Positions 47,361-62,238 of a stretch of DNA of 64,000 nt are shown here, piece after piece (the stretch's first letter is position 1; every line of letters starts with the position of its first letter). Location: NCBI GenBank assembly GCA_014898415.1, contig RCTD01000004.1, forward strand, positions 2,479,001 through 2,543,000, given 5' to 3'. This stretch comes from Stromatinia cepivora. Taxonomy: Eukaryota > Ascomycota > Leotiomycetes > Helotiales > Sclerotiniaceae. Made by a program: the position numbers and the translations under genes. The notes beneath the pieces are model-generated. The model saw nothing but the letters and a program-made list of their open reading frames with translations, was not told the origin of the DNA and ran no database searches.

Positions 47361-50099
47361 TTATCTACAATTTATTTATAAGTATCCGACTATTTGATGA
47401 TCTCCTAAATAATACTTTACTTTAATAATACCTTCTTAGATAAACTTTTATAAATGTTATATTTAGAAAAAAAAGATCTATTTTAATCTAGTCGATAAAG
47501 ATATAAATATTTTTAAAAGTGTATTATTATTTTTATAATATAATGAATTCCTCCTTTTATATACTCCAAATCTTCGAAAGCATATTCTAAAGAATCCTTT
47601 CCTTCTCTTCAATTATTTCAACAATTCTTTGAAGAAAATATAAATACAGGATTGGATAATGTTATTATTAAAAGAAAGAAGATTGATAAAGAGAAGATTC
47701 TAATATATAAAATCGATACTCTTAATAATTTAATTGTTTCTTTCGAATCATTATTACAATTATAAGATCTTTATATAATAATTATAAATTTGAAGGAGGA
47801 GAATCGATAATTGAAAGTTATGATAACGATGAGTTTTATAATAATGCAATTTCCTTTTAAGCTTCAAGTAATGCTTATATAGGTATTTAGGTCAATAATA
47901 ATATCTGGGATTCTCTTTATTCCTTCAATTGAAATTCAAGGATCTTTATTCAAACAAACCCGAAGATCCTGAAATCAGAGGAAGAAAACTTTGATCAAAC
48001 GATTTAATTATTTGGAGCTCTCTAAGGATTTTTCTTTTCTTTTAAGAAGTGATGATTCATTTAATAATCAGGGATCTTTTTATTTAAGAAGTCAATCTAA
48101 TTGATCAAGATTGTATTCTTGTATCAATTATAACTTGTAGTAAGATATATATGTATCAAAATCTATAAATCTTATTATTAAATTTAACAATGGTATTGAA
48201 TTTAAAATTAGTTTATAATAATTATTGGTTATAGAATGATTCAAATTGTATATTATATTATTTAAGAATGAAATGCAATATTGTGTATATATAATCGATC
48301 AAATCGAATCGGAAGTACAAGTATATTGTTATACTTTTTATATATGAGTGCCCCGATTTATAGTACTTGAATTGGTTGAATAGTTTGCAGTGATTTATCG
48401 GAACCTGGTCGAAGTCGATGATGTTTGTTTTTAATACAAGATATAGGTTATGCTTAATATAATTCGATATAGTAACTTTCTAGAATGGTATAGGAAGTTC
48501 AGATTATTTGTTATCTAAATAGAGATTATTGATGATAAGGTTTTATTTAGGAATTTCGAATGGAAGATTTCCGATTTTCTTTTGCGAGTGGTAGTAATAT
48601 TTATCAAGGATTACAAAATTACAAAAGAATTTGCGAATATACTTATTAGAATAAATCAAAACGAAATTTTATTATAAGAACAAAACCGATATTATATTAA
48701 TTGAGAAGCTTTTGTAATTACTTATAAATCAACGGTTATTATAAATCCCTTATAATCCTTTCGGAGCTTTAACAACTCTAATTTTGAAACCTTCATATTC
48801 CCGAAACTATTTCTACCCTGGAATACCCCTTCTGGATATATCGGTCTTGCTGTATCCAATAACTATTCGAATTTTAAATGCTTATTGTTTTCTCCCTTTT
48901 TTGGAGCAGTATATATATCGATGCTTTGTATCGATAATCTCAATGAGATCGAAACAATACAAAAAGAAGCAGAAGAATTCGAAGAATATCGGGATACCGA
49001 AGAAGATTTCAGTCCAGAAACTATAATTGAAATTATATAGAATATCTGTTTAGAAGAAGAAAAGTATTTAAAATCAAATATTTAGATTCTGTTTTTATTC
49101 TAAGTATTATATAGGATATGAGATTTCTTGATTTAACTAAATTTATAGGAAAAAAAGCATTTATTTTTCTTTGTAATCTTTTGAAAAATAATTATATCTA
49201 TCAATTAAAAACATTTATTAATTCTAAAGCAAATGGATTCGCTTTTATTAATATTATATTCCTTATTTGTTTATTTCCTATATTTAAATCCAGAATTATA
49301 TTGTTTGAAATTTTAATTGAAATTAAAGGGTATAATAATATATAAGATTATATTATTATCTATTTCACATTCCTTAATTTAATGGTCGATAATTGTAAAC
49401 AATCTTTTGTCCCTTTCTTTATTATTGAATTAGGAAGTTATAGTGTTATTTTAGGTAGATTTTGATTATCAAAGATTCGAGCGAAACTCGATTGCTTTAA
49501 TCGATATCTTGAATAGTCTAAAGAGAGACTCCGTATTATCTTTTATTCGAATAATCTCTTTGTTATCTAATCATTCCTTTGTAAATGAAAGATTAATCGA
49601 TTAGCCTAATAAAATACTAATCGACAAGATAATCAATTTGAAGAATATTGGAATCGAAAAGATTCACAATTGAATAAATCAATCGCAGCTAATAATATAC
49701 AACAAAAACCTTCAAATATGAATACAATACAGATTCTTATTGAAAAAAAAGAAATTCCAATTTCTTTCAAATTCAATCTATCTCCTTTCCAATCAATTAC
49801 ACCATTATTACAGATCTACGAATGCCTCCTCTATATATCATCCGAAATCCTCGATCTATATACACTCAAACCCGATAAGTTTCAATTAGAATACAAAAGA
49901 AATGAACAAATTGAATTCTTTATTATTATTTTGAAAGAACTTGATAATATAATAAACTTCCAATAGAACGAATAATATACGGAAAAGAGAATACTGATTA
50001 CTCTAATTGAATTCAAGAATACAAAAGTTCGAAAGAAACTCGATCGAGTATTGACCGAAATCGATTCAGAACCTGAAATACTATTTGAATATCGATAAT

Positions 50100-52588
50100 A
50101 TCATCGAATCTTTTCCAAGTATGAATCAAATATTTTACTTTTTAATCGATCTTATAATCATAAAATCATATTGGAAAATAAAGGAGAATAAGTTTTGCAT
50201 TATAATCCGTTTTATAAGATATTCTTAGAATAATTAAAAATCGTCAAAGAATATATTATAGATAATCTTAACAAAGGTTTTATTGAATCCAATCAAGTCC
50301 TTTATACTATACCCATTTTATTCGTTAAGAAATTTAATGGTAATTTAAGGTTCTATATAGACTTCAAATTATTGAATTCCTTAATATATAAAGATCGATA
50401 TTCCTTTTCTTTAATCGATAAAACGCTTTTTCGGTTTTCCGATACTAAGATCTTTACTAAACTCGATATTCGTCAAACTTTCTATTATATAAAAATAAAT
50501 CCTGTTTCGGAAAAGTATACTATCTTTCGAATCCGATATGGATTATATAAATACAAGGTCGTACTATTCGGATTAATGAATGATTCTGCAATCTATCAAT
50601 ATTATATAAATGATATTCTATTCGATTATCTAGATATCTTCTATATAATATACCTTGATGATATTCTAATCTATTCCGAAAATGAAAAAAAGCATCAAAC
50701 TTATATCAAGCTAATTCTCGAACGATTAGAAACTGTTAATCTATAAGTGGATCTCAAAAAATACAAATTCAATATTATATATATCAAATATTTAGGCTTT
50801 ATTATCTTTATTAAAGGAATAAAAATGGATCTTGAAAAGATTGAGGTAATTGAAAATTGGACCTTTCTGATAACAGTGAAAGGGATTCAATCATTCTTTG
50901 GTTTTTGTAATTTTTATTGATGGTTCATTAAGGATTATAGTATAATAATGAAACCTTTCAACGAATTTACTAAAGCAAATGTTAAGTTTGTATTCAACGA
51001 AATACACCAAAATATATTCAATATCTTGAAGAAAAAGCTTATCTCCGTTCCACTTCTATAATACTATAATCACCAATTCCTTTGTATACTCGAAACAAAT
51101 ATATCCGATAAAATAATTGCTAATATATTATCATAACAATATAATAAAGATTAATTTCTTATAGTTTATTTTTTCAAGATTATAATTACTGTTAAACTGA
51201 ATTACAAAATTTATAATAAGGAAATACTATCAATCATTCGATTTCTCAATTATTGGAAAGCAGAACTCACCGGTTCATCATATAAAATCAAGGTTTATAC
51301 CGATTATAAAGCTTTCGAATATTTCATGATTATTAAGATTTTCAATATTCAACAAACTCGCTAGATAGAAGTTCTAATCGATTATAATTTCATTATTATA
51401 TATCGTTTTAAAAAAGATAATCCTTTCGCCGACGCTTTAATTCATTAGATTGATAAATTGAATCTTTAAAATTATATTAAGAAAAAGAATCGTTTTTAAC
51501 AGTTTATTAAAGATAACCAAATTGATACCGAAATTATGAAAAAAGCTTTATGAAAGTACCATCTAAATGAAATAACGATTACTAATATCGATTTGAATGA
51601 AATCGTTCTTTGATTCGATCTAATTAATTATATCATTGAAGCAAATAAAACTATAAATAGCTTATTAGTATTCAGAATACAAGTTATCCAAAGTTATAAG
51701 TATATATTACTTCAAAATGATTTTTTGCTTTACAATGATTGCTTAATAATACCCGATGTCGATAATCTTCGAATTTATTTGATTTGTAAAGCCTATAATT
51801 CTGTTTCTATTGTTTATTCTAATACAAGCAAAATCTATCTTTTATTATCTCAACAATACTATTGGCCCAGAATGCACAATATTATAACTAGATATATATA
51901 CAATTGTTATGTTTGCAAATGCAGTTCCGTTTTATATGATTATACCCCTAATTTATTATATCCATTTTCGATTTCTAATCGAATATAGCAATATATTATT
52001 ATGGATTATTATAGTTTTAATAAAGATAAATACGGATATGATAATATTTTAGTCATTATTGATTGATTGATAAAGCAAACTATCTTTATATTTTGTTATA
52101 AATCAATCGATATTCGAATTCAAGTACAATTATATCTTTATTATGTATATCGATATTATGGTCTCTTTGATATTATAATATCGAATCGCGGCCCCCAATT
52201 CATATTACAGTTCTGGAAGGAATTCAGTTAAATCCTAGGAATTGATTTTAAATTATTTATTGTTTATTATTCCTAAATCGATAGTCAAATTGAGATCTAT
52301 AATCAATACCTTTAATAATGGTTAAGGCTGTTTGTTAGTTATTATCAAAACGATTGATTAGAATTCCTATTTATGATGGATTATATACAACTTACTCTTT
52401 TATACGACTCTTTAGGAGGGTTTACATCCTATGAAACCCTATACAGGCATGCATCGAAATATATATGGGAATGGAAGGAAGACGTTAGTAAACTAATAAA
52501 CGATATAAATATGCATAATGCCTGTATATATATAGAACGCAATAGATTAGTTTTTGTACGAATGAAAAAAGGCTTATTGTATACTTAA
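50100..52588 (+). pseudogene. Gypsy pol remnant: reverse transcriptase, RNase H, integrase
   Basis: The longest intact piece (50372-50746) shows reverse transcriptase motifs: KLDIRQTFYYIKI, YGLYKYKVVLFGLMN and the catalytic YLDD box in IIYLDDILIYS. Upstream LFVKKFNGNLRFYIDFKLLN is in the same frame. RNase H-like sequence and the CKAYN...YYWPRM...YNCYVC zinc-binding part of integrase follow. The frame is broken by several in-frame TAG, TAA and TGA codons, many at positions that look like mutated CAA, CAG or TGG. Confidence 0.85.
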
Positions 52589-53838
52589 ACCAAAATATCG
52601 AAATCTATAAATGTTTATTAATGTAAAGTCGATTTCGATATCGGAGATTATATATAGTTCAATATAAAAAATTATTCTATTTAAAGATTATTTAAAAAAC
52701 TGGACTTCCCAATTCAAGGAAGATTCAAGATCATTAATCGATTTGGGAGCTCTTTTAAACTCGAATTCCCAATTATAATGAAAATTCATTCTGTTTTCCC
52801 TCCAGATCGATTATACAAGGCATATAACGATCCTCTTTTTGATCAGATACTCAAATCATCTCCGCCTATTAATATAACTAATGATTCGGAATAAAAAATG
52901 GAAAAAATCCTAATAATAAAGAAAGCACGAAAAACTCTACTATACAGAATCTTGTAGCTTAATAACGATACCGATCTTATTTAATATCCTGCTTCTGATC
53001 TTAAAACATTATTATACCTCTTACACGATTTTCATTTAATCAATCCAATATTATCTGGTCCTCCTAATCGATTAATCGATTGAATAAAGTTTTATAAAAA
53101 CGAAAAAGATAATTATAATTATATAGATGACGATTCATCTATAAAACTAAAGAAAAGAAAAGTATTCTTTAATATAGTAGACTAGATATTATGATTTTAT
53201 AATAGTATATACATATACAATCATGAAAGGATCAAAAACCCATACAAATTCGAAGGAATTTGATTGTATATGTATATAACCCGAACTCCATATAACAGAC
53301 GAGCTACCACCACTAAGACAATACAAAGGCAATATATGCCTATAATCATTTCAAAAAAATCATGCAAAGGAAAACTTAAACATAGTAAAAATGAAATATA
53401 ATATCACCCCTATCGATTTCGTTCAATTTAATTGATTTGATCAATTTGATCAATTTGATCGATTAACTTAATCGATTTCGGAATTGATCATATTAATTAT
53501 CTATCATCATTATACTATAATTCAACCTCCTTCTTTTTTCTATTGAAACTTTTTCCTTTCAAAGATTCCCCAAATCAAGAAAAATATGAATCAATATTAA
53601 TTTAATCAATTGATAAACGATTTAATCGATTTGATCAATTCATTCATCATTTTGATTAATTTGATCGATTAATTTGGTCAATTTAATCAATTTCCAGTAA
53701 ATTGATCAAATCAACCAAAATGATTAATCTAATTGATTTAAAACTTATGAATTTTTACAAAACCTGGTTTTCGATGAAATAACAATGAAACAAAGGAGTG
53801 AAACACTTGAAGGCAAGCTTTTCCGAAAGGGAGAATAA

Positions 53839-54120
53839 TATCACGAATTGTGAACTATAGAAGGCTAATTATATAATACCTTTTATCTCCCACATCCATT
53901 AATAAACTGATCGTCTATATATATATATTACGATTCATACGATTTAATATAATAAAATAATAACCCTAATAATATATATGCATAACCCTATAATTTACGA
54001 ATGGGTATTTATATATATATATTTAGTCGCTCCTTACAAGCTATAGTTCTTCAGTTGTAGATTCTAAAGAACATAATTGACCCTGTTTATTCAGCTCTAC
54101 TACGGCTCTTGTGCGTCACA
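53839..54120 (+). repeat. 3' LTR of the Gypsy element
   Basis: 282 bp, same length as the 5' LTR. Its inner (left) half is strongly AT-shifted, while its outer (right) end keeps CTACGGCTCTTGTGCGTCACA-like GC-rich sequence, the mirror of what the 5' LTR shows. Confidence 0.9.
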
Positions 54121-54311
54121 GTAATAACTGATATCTATATATTTGGATCGTTTATACAAATATAGATTCTTGGTTAAAACTAAAATGCTTTAATTGTTAT
54201 CAAATATCTGAACTATATCTCTGTTCTTTTCAATATAATTTGATCTAAATAAATCTTTAAGTATTTATACAATCTATTTCTTTTATTTAATGAATATTAC
54301 TATTGTAATAT
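54121..54311 (-). mobile_element. Copia element B, continuation of RNase H
   Basis: After the duplicated GTAAT, the sequence aligns with Copia A around 43085-43275 on the minus strand (the SKYI, LYLYK and NQ region of RNase H). It stops at 54311 where the LTR of element D begins. The rest of B is not in the window. Confidence 0.75.
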
Positions 54312-57300
54312 TGTGAAAGAGGTAGGTCGAGATACGTGCGTCCCGATGGCATGCTGCAAAGGGAAATAGGAATTGGAACTAATCAGATTATATTATAAAG
54401 ACTTCAAATAGTAAAACTAATAGATTTAGATAATGATTTGGATTGTACACAAATAGGGTACAAAAAAACTAATAGAAAACAATTGATTTTTTTCAAGAAA
54501 AGAAGAACAAAACTCTTTCTTATATCTAACTACAAAGAATCATATAACTATATGATTATGAATTAATTATATATTAAACTTTGATATCCCAACTTTCTTA
54601 CACCCTTCCCCTCCCCAAAATATATATTCTATCTAATCTTAAAATAACTACAAAAAATAAAAACCAAAAAAATCAAAAAACAATTAGATTAGAAAAAGCC
54701 AATTAAAATATTAGCAAACTAAAATAATAAACAATTTTTAAAACCGTTTTAAAAAAAATAATATATTCCAGATTCTTATTGATTCAAATCTACTTCTATC
54801 ATCTTTTTATCAAATTCGATAAAAGTTTCAAATTCTTGAAAAATATCCTTATTGTCCTTTCTATCTCCGGCCTTTCTTGGACATTTAACTATACACCTTA
54901 TAATAAACTTTATACTTGTAATCAAACTTTTTAATGATTCCTAAATACAATTTGAATAACAAATAGGGACTTTTAGCATTACAAACTCTTACCCAGCATT
55001 AAAAAAATAATTCTTTCTTTTATTATTAAATTTCGTAAAAAGTTTCTTTGCTAAAAAGCAATTTATCTATTCTCCACCTAATTCACAATCTATATCAAAA
55101 ACTGAAATAATACCTTATATTCCAGAAGGTTCAATTAAGGACAGACTAAATAATATTACAAATTGATTCTGAATCGGTTCTTGCTTTACAACTTCTTTTC
55201 CCTTTTTAATAAACTTCTTTAATATAGATTAAAATTTCCTAATAAGAAATTCTTCACCAATTAGATTTACAATCTCCCAATTACCAGCGTTTTCTTTATC
55301 AAGGAATTTATCATCTTCGAGATCCTTATTACAAAGAACTTCTTATTTTTATAAAAGTATATTATAATCTATAAATAATAATCGATCTTTTTATTACTTT
55401 TCCTTATCTTGAAATACTTCAAATTGGATAACCAGATCTGTTATTGCAAAATTACACCATTGTTTATACCAAAGCTTGAATTCATTATCATTAATTTCGA
55501 ACAATCTGTTTGCTATTCCCTTCATAATATTAAAATCCTAAAATAAATATTCTAAAAAAGTTATAGAAAGATAATCTTGTAGGATAAAATTAATATTAAA
55601 AGAAAAGGGTTAAGGGATATAAAAACCTTCTTTATTAAATTCGTTTAATTCAAAGGGGATAATCTAATTTTGGAAAGATCTTCAAAGGTTTTCGTAAAAG
55701 TTATTATCCTTTATATTCTTTTTGTTCAAAATTACAACTAAATAGAAGATCGATACCAAAATCGATTTACAAGATTTAGGAAAACCGATATATCTCAAAA
55801 TGGCATTTGGTCGAATTACAATTACTCAGGATTCAGATTTAATCAGGATTCTTTAACGAAATTGATTCTTTTATTTGGTTTTCTGGAAAGTTTCCCTTTT
55901 TGTTATCTAATCAAGATTATATTATAATTGATAAATGAAAAAGTACTTCTTTAAAAATTCCCGAATTAAATTATCGTTATCATTTAGTTTATAAGAAATA
56001 AGGATTTGATATTCTTTATAAAAACTTTTAATCGATTCCCCTGATTTAAAAAGATCGATTACAATAATCACTCTTTTTGAAATTTCTTTTCATTTATCCT
56101 TAGAAATTAAATAAAAAAGATTAAAGAAGAAATAACAAAGATTAAACTTTTTATTATAATCAGGAAAATACAATACAAGCAAAGATATCAGTACAAAATG
56201 GAACTTTTTATCCTCCTGAATATAAACAACAATATATTACAAAGCAGGATTATATTTTAAAAGAAATTAAATAATCAAAAAATAGCAATTCGGAAATAGG
56301 CCTTCTTTAAAGATTCCATAGAAATATTATTTATAAACAATAAGAATATTTTTACAAACATTTTGCAAATCGAACCCATCTTTTTATTCGAAGATATACT
56401 GAAACAAAAGGATATATAAAATAAATTGATTCTCAAAGGATTCTTTATTTAATGATTCTAATAAAAGAAGATTATCTTTAAAAACTTTACTAAAATCAAG
56501 GGAATAGAAGTTCCCTACTGAATCGAATCGATTGAAGCCGAAGATTTGCTTTGATCGTTTCAAAACCAAGAACTGATATAAATAGAATTAAGAATAGAAT
56601 ATCCTTATTAACCTTATTTTGTTAATATATTTTCGATTCCTAATAATAATAGCCAATCTATTTTATAATTCCTTAATCGAAATATATTTCGATTTTAAAT
56701 CAAGGAGTTTTGCTAAGGTATATAAATAATATATACATGGAATATCTGTGGTGATTTGCTCTCCCAACGATACAACAACTTTCCATTCTATTTGATCAAC
56801 AATATATTTGTTGTTTATCAAAAAGTACTATCCTTTTTCAAACTGATAGCCTAAATCGTAAGAATAGTTTTTCAGTTTTTATAAAGAATTTAAAACCGTT
56901 TTAAAATTATCAAAAGCTGAATTATTATTATTTAAAATAAGTTTAGTATTATAATCAATTATATAACAACGAGATATGAATTTATTCAAAATAAATAGAT
57001 AAAAAGAAGCTTTTTTCGAAAAATCAAAATGATAACCTTTCTTTTCCTATTTATCGATATTTGTAACTGTAAACTCCGAAATTGGTATAATCACTTGGGA
57101 ATGGAGAAATCGATGTACACGAGGGGTATCTAATATAACAACTACTTTCAATCATTTCTCAATATTAAATTCCTTTTCATTATTATTATCGTTAAAAAAT
57201 ACCAGAGCAATTTCTGCAACAATCATTTTACAAATAGGTTTATTTTTTTGTTGAACTTTGGAGAGATTTTCGTCTTTATAATATTCTTTTAGAAACCCGA

Positions 57301-59661
57301 AATTATCAAAAATAAATCTATAAATTCTAAGGATAGGATTTTGTATAAGGTTATAAGAGAGAGGTATTCAATCTTTTTTGTTTTTTATATCGATTTTCAT
57401 AATGAATTTATATATAATATAGAAATCTATAGGGCTATACTTTTTGATTCTTTTGTCTCTTTTTTGTATAAGGCATTCAATTATATATCTGTTCAGAAAC
57501 TTCACAAAGATTTGAGGGCTAAAGTGAGAAATATAATAAATTATATCCGTTCTTATTGAAATATCATTTAAATTTATATCTTCCGATTAAAAACAGATAA
57601 GAGCTTTTCCTTAAACAATTGTTCAAATTCTTTCGAGATTTTTAAGATCTTTTTTGGTTCTATTACAGTATTATTCAACAAATTGAATTGTATCATTGTT
57701 CTTAGCAAAATAACCGGTTTTGGAGAGATCAATCACTTTATAGAGCTTCTGATCTTCGATCCGATCTTTTATTTCACTTACAAAATCTTCAATAAAATTA
57801 ATAATATTTATAAAGTAATTGAGTCATTATTTAAGAACATTATATTTTTCCTTAATTTCAAGAGTTTCAATAAATACAAATGCTTCGATTTCGCTGCTGA
57901 AAAAATGATTCTTGTATCGAACAAGAAAAGGAATATTATTGCCAATAGAACGGGAGGTTATAATCTGATTAGATCCTTCTTCAAACATCATATCAAAACT
58001 TAAATAAAAGCTTATATGAATGGTAAAATGAATACAAATAAAGAATTGATAACTTCAAATCAAATTATTAGAGAAAGCAGATTTAAAAAGAAAATATTGA
58101 ATTGTTCAAATATTGTTCAGGAATTGTTTGCAAATTGTTCAAAAACGAAATCGATGATATAATAAGTTTTTTTAAAGAGAATTTAAACATTCTTCCCTTC
58201 TTAAAGATTATAAAGCTTTCCTTATCGAATTTCTTAATTGATGGTCAAAAGTTTATAATAATAACTTTTCTTCGATTTGTTGTATTTATTCTCTTCTTTC
58301 TAGTTCTATATTGTTTTGTAATTGAATAAAGAATAATCCTTAGTTATTTATCATCTTTTATTTAAAAGATTATGAATACTTAGAAATTCAATTCTTTTGA
58401 TCTATTTATTTATACAAATCCTTAGAATTATTATTTATAAAGAAATCTAAGTGCAAGATATATTTCTTAAGACAAACACCTATATAAATTTCATCAAACA
58501 GGGTATCATTTATCTCTTCAAAGATATATATAGAAAAACCTTTCAATTTCTTTATCACTTTGTAAGATCTATATTATTTGAAAATGAGTTTTGTATTATA
58601 AGATATATCGATTTTTAATCAAAGATTGTGGTATAGAATTATATCTCCAATTCGAATATTCTTATTCAATATTTTGCGATCGAGATTATATCAAAGTTTA
58701 TTATCTTTTCTATAATGTTGTTTATAAAGGATTACTTTTTTAATATTTTTATTTAACATTTTTAATTATTATACTTTAATGATTAATAAATCTTTCTGGA
58801 TTTGTATACTTTCCCAATCAAGGATCCTTCAAATTGCATATATAGTTTCAAAAGGTAATATAGTTTTCTATCTATAAATCAATTCAAATGGTGTTTTGTT
58901 TATCAATTTATGAATTAAAATATGGTCAGTGAATAATACTGTTTCCAATTATTTAGATCATTTATGCCCTCTTTGTGATAAACGGAAGAGTACTTCTGCG
59001 ATAAGATGATGATCTTTTTTTATTATTTCATTGATTTGTAAGTGATAGGCTGATATCCTGATTTTGTTGACTCCGTATTTTTCACAATAAGCAAATACAA
59101 CATCTTTATTTTCAGACCTTTTATCCATAATGATTTCTTTAAAGAAACTATAACAATAGATTACTTTATAAAGGAATTTGGCAATCATTTCCGAGGTAAT
59201 ATTCTACAAAGCTTTAGTTTCTATTTAATCATTCAGATCTTCTTATAAAATAATAAAGTATTTAAATCTATGGTCATCAAATATTTTTGTAATATCCATA
59301 TTAATTTTATATTAAATACCTAAGGTCTAAATAGCAATTATTAATTCATTTGTTTATTTGGATAATCTGAATTAATAAATGGAATAAAAGTCATTCAATT
59401 TTTCATATCCTTATATATCCTATTCCATTAATAACAATTATATACTTTAATATATAATAATTCTAAATCTTTATAATCCAATTCTTTGTATATTCGAATT
59501 ATAATTTTTGCTTTTTCGATTAGATCGTTATTTATTATTATATAGACGAAAGGTAATCTATCTCCTCGGATTCTGAATAGGCAATAATCTCTTATATAAA
59601 AGTTGAGAACTTCCTTTTTGAAAACTTGTTAATTCTTTATTAATATATTTTTAAATCTTTG
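54312..59661 (-). mobile_element. LTR retrotransposon D, minus strand, probably Gypsy, 5' truncated
   Basis: A 291-bp LTR (54312..54602) begins TGTGAAAGAGG and ends CTTTCTTACA. It is followed by a C-rich tract CCCTTCCCCTCCCC (54603..54616), which on the minus strand is a polypurine tract; hence this is the 3' LTR of a minus-strand element. An integrase core lies at 58958-59188 and the upstream integrase zinc domain seems to run to about 59640 before Copia C interrupts. Between the LTR and the integrase lie about 4.3 kb of AT-rich sequence I cannot assign. The other LTR is absent. Confidence 0.65.
58958..59188 (-). pseudogene. Integrase core fragment of element D
   Basis: The minus-strand frame reads SFFKEIIMDKRSENKD, CEKYGVNKIRISAYHLQINE and LIAEVLFRLS. 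This matches the Gypsy integrase core block around the second catalytic Asp and the YHPQ-type motif. The canonical Asp-Arg-Gly is changed to Asp-Lys-Arg, consistent with decay. Confidence 0.7.
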
Positions 59662-62238
59662 TGTTAACTTTTGGTGCAGGAAATAATAGTATTGTTGACT
59701 ATGTAGGTTGAACTAAGGATTTATAATTCTAATAGGAATAGAATTGAGATTATCCCTAAATATGATCTGTATATCATTATGGTCTTGTAATCTCAATTCT
59801 AATTTTATAATGATTTCATTTCCAATACTTCTTTATTGAGAATATCCTATTCGATCCTTCTAGATTATTAATCCTAATATTTTTTTGAACCTTTCGAAAG
59901 TAATTTTTGTATAAAGTTTTATTATTCTATTGGCAACTATATTGTATGTATTGATATAATTAGTAACGATTTTTTTCTTTTTTGTCAAATTCTTAATGAA
60001 ATGATAATTGATATCTATATATTTGGATTGTTTATGTAAATATAAATTCTTGATTAAAATTAAAGCATTTTGATTGTTACCAAATATCTAAACTGTATCT
60101 CTGTTTTTTCCAATATAATTTAATCTAAATAGATCTTTGAGCATTTGTATAATCTATTTTTTTTGTTTAATAAATATTGCCATCATAATATATTCCGATT
60201 TTATACTAAAAATAACCACAAACATTTGTTTCTTACTAATCTATAATATAAAATCTCTATAAAATATCACAACTCCTCCTAAAACACTTTTCCGATTATA
60301 TTTGTTATTAATTCAATTTATATCTATATATATTTTTATTGTATTATCAGGTATATTATATTCTTTGTAAATATCAGATTATATTCCCTTTAATCCGAAT
60401 TATAACTTCTATTTGATTGTTGATTGTAAATATTACATCAGATTCTTCAAAACTATAATATAATGTTTTACTAATTTTGCTATAAATTATGAAAGTCTTT
60501 TAACTAAAAATACTATATCTGATCGGATATATACCATTGGATGAATCACACTTCCTATTTGTTATTGATATTTATTCATATCTATTAATTCATCATTATC
60601 GATTGCTAATCGGAGATAAGTATAATCTACTATTAGCAATTTCTTAGCTTGATATTATCTATATATAATACTATATTTGATTAGTATAATATCAAAATAT
60701 TCTTCTTGATTTATAGTTAATATATACGCTTTTCTATCGCGAATAACTTTAATATCTAGGATCTTATTAATCTCCCTTAGATTCTTGATATTAAAACAAA
60801 TCGATAGTTTTTCATCGAACTAAATGATTTGCAATGATATATACAATATAATAATGATATTGTCGATATATATCAATAATATTATATCACGATCTTTGAA
60901 TATATACAGATATAAATCCGCCAAATTTTATACAAAACCTATATCTAAAAGCTTTTTCTTCAATAATAAACTCCAATCCCTTCCAGTTTGTTTCAATTTA
61001 TATAAACTTTATAGAACTTATAATACATATCCCTTTTTGATTTTGATATTTTAGGATGATTCGAAATAGATCTCTTCCTTCAAATATGATTTGATAAAGG
61101 TATTTTTGATATCAAAATATAAGTATTCCAAGTTTTCCTTTACAATAATAATTAGGAATAGTCTGAATATATCTAGCCTTATTGTTGATACAAACATTTC
61201 ATTGTAATTTTTTCCTAGTATTTGATTGAACCCTCGAACTATTAATTTTGCCTTAAATCGTTCTACCTTATTATCCTTAATTTTAATTGTAAATATCTAT
61301 TTTATCGAAATTAGATTATTTTTTTTAAAAAGTATATATTCTTCCTAAGTACCATTTTGAATCAAAAATATAATTTCCTTTTGAATAGCTTCCTTTCATT
61401 TTTCAGAGTATTCTCGATCCGATATTGCTTCCTTATAAATTCTTGGTATTTTGATTCCCAGAACTTCTTCGATCGGATATACTATATCTTCTGTATTATC
61501 TATATTTATCAACGAAATTGTGAAATCTGAAACGATTTTGTTTTTGATATAAAAATCCATCTTGTAAATAATTGGAATTGTAATTATAATATATTCTACA
61601 CTTTCTTGAGTTTTGATCTATATAGATATCGCAATCAATACCCTTATAATCTTACTTTCTCATTCTTCTTCAAAATCTTATTTCATATCTCTTTTCTGTT
61701 TTCGTATTAGATACCTTAAAGATTCGTTTTCAAGATCTATTTCATCTTTTTATTCGATCTCAAATAATTATAGATTTACTTCACTTTTTGATTCTATTGA
61801 AATAAACTTATCAACAAAATTTAAAACGATCTTAAATTTTATTTTTAATACAAATTCAGGGTTTACAGAAATTAACTTTTAAATTGAATTCTCTGAAATG
61901 ATGGATTCGATAACTGAAGTATCTTTAGAAGAAGATTCTTGATTTGTTTTCTGGATATTGCTATCTTTATTTTCATTGTATATTAGTATTAATATATCTA
62001 ATTTATCTGATTTCAATTCGATAATTAGGATATTTGGTATAATTACTGAACTCGATATAATATCTACTGAAAAAAACGTTTAGAATGAAGATGATATAGA
62101 TATTACATTTGATATTGAGAATAGAGAAGATACCTTATTTACTGCCGATCTACTACAAGATTTTCGATCTAACTTTATATTCTTTGTTTCTTGTAGATCT
62201 GATTCACAATTTCTTAATTTAAAATCCAAATCTCCTTT

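Larger units (their letters stand above)
47079..54120 (+). mobile_element. Complete Gypsy-type LTR retrotransposon, 7042 bp, RIP-mutated
   Basis: Both LTRs are present (47079..47360 and 53839..54120, 282 bp each), starting TGTCACGAAT and ending TGCGTCACA, with a 5-bp target duplication GTAAT at 47074..47078 and 54121..54125. A polypurine tract GAAAGGGAGAATAA (53825..53838) touches the 3' LTR, fixing the plus orientation. Pol follows the Gypsy order: protease-like (about 49118-49550), reverse transcriptase (about 50100-50900), RNase H (about 51000-51480), integrase zinc domain (51725-51988) and core (about 52000-52400). Gag would lie before 49100. It sits inside the RNase H of Copia B. Stops occur in every domain, so it is not coding-competent. 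Confidence 0.92.

Noticed and set aside
53410..53730. Short GATTAATTTGATCAATTT-type repeats that might suggest a CRISPR or satellite array
   Set aside because: Irregular, no constant spacer length; simple AT repeats just before the Gypsy polypurine tract and 3' LTR.
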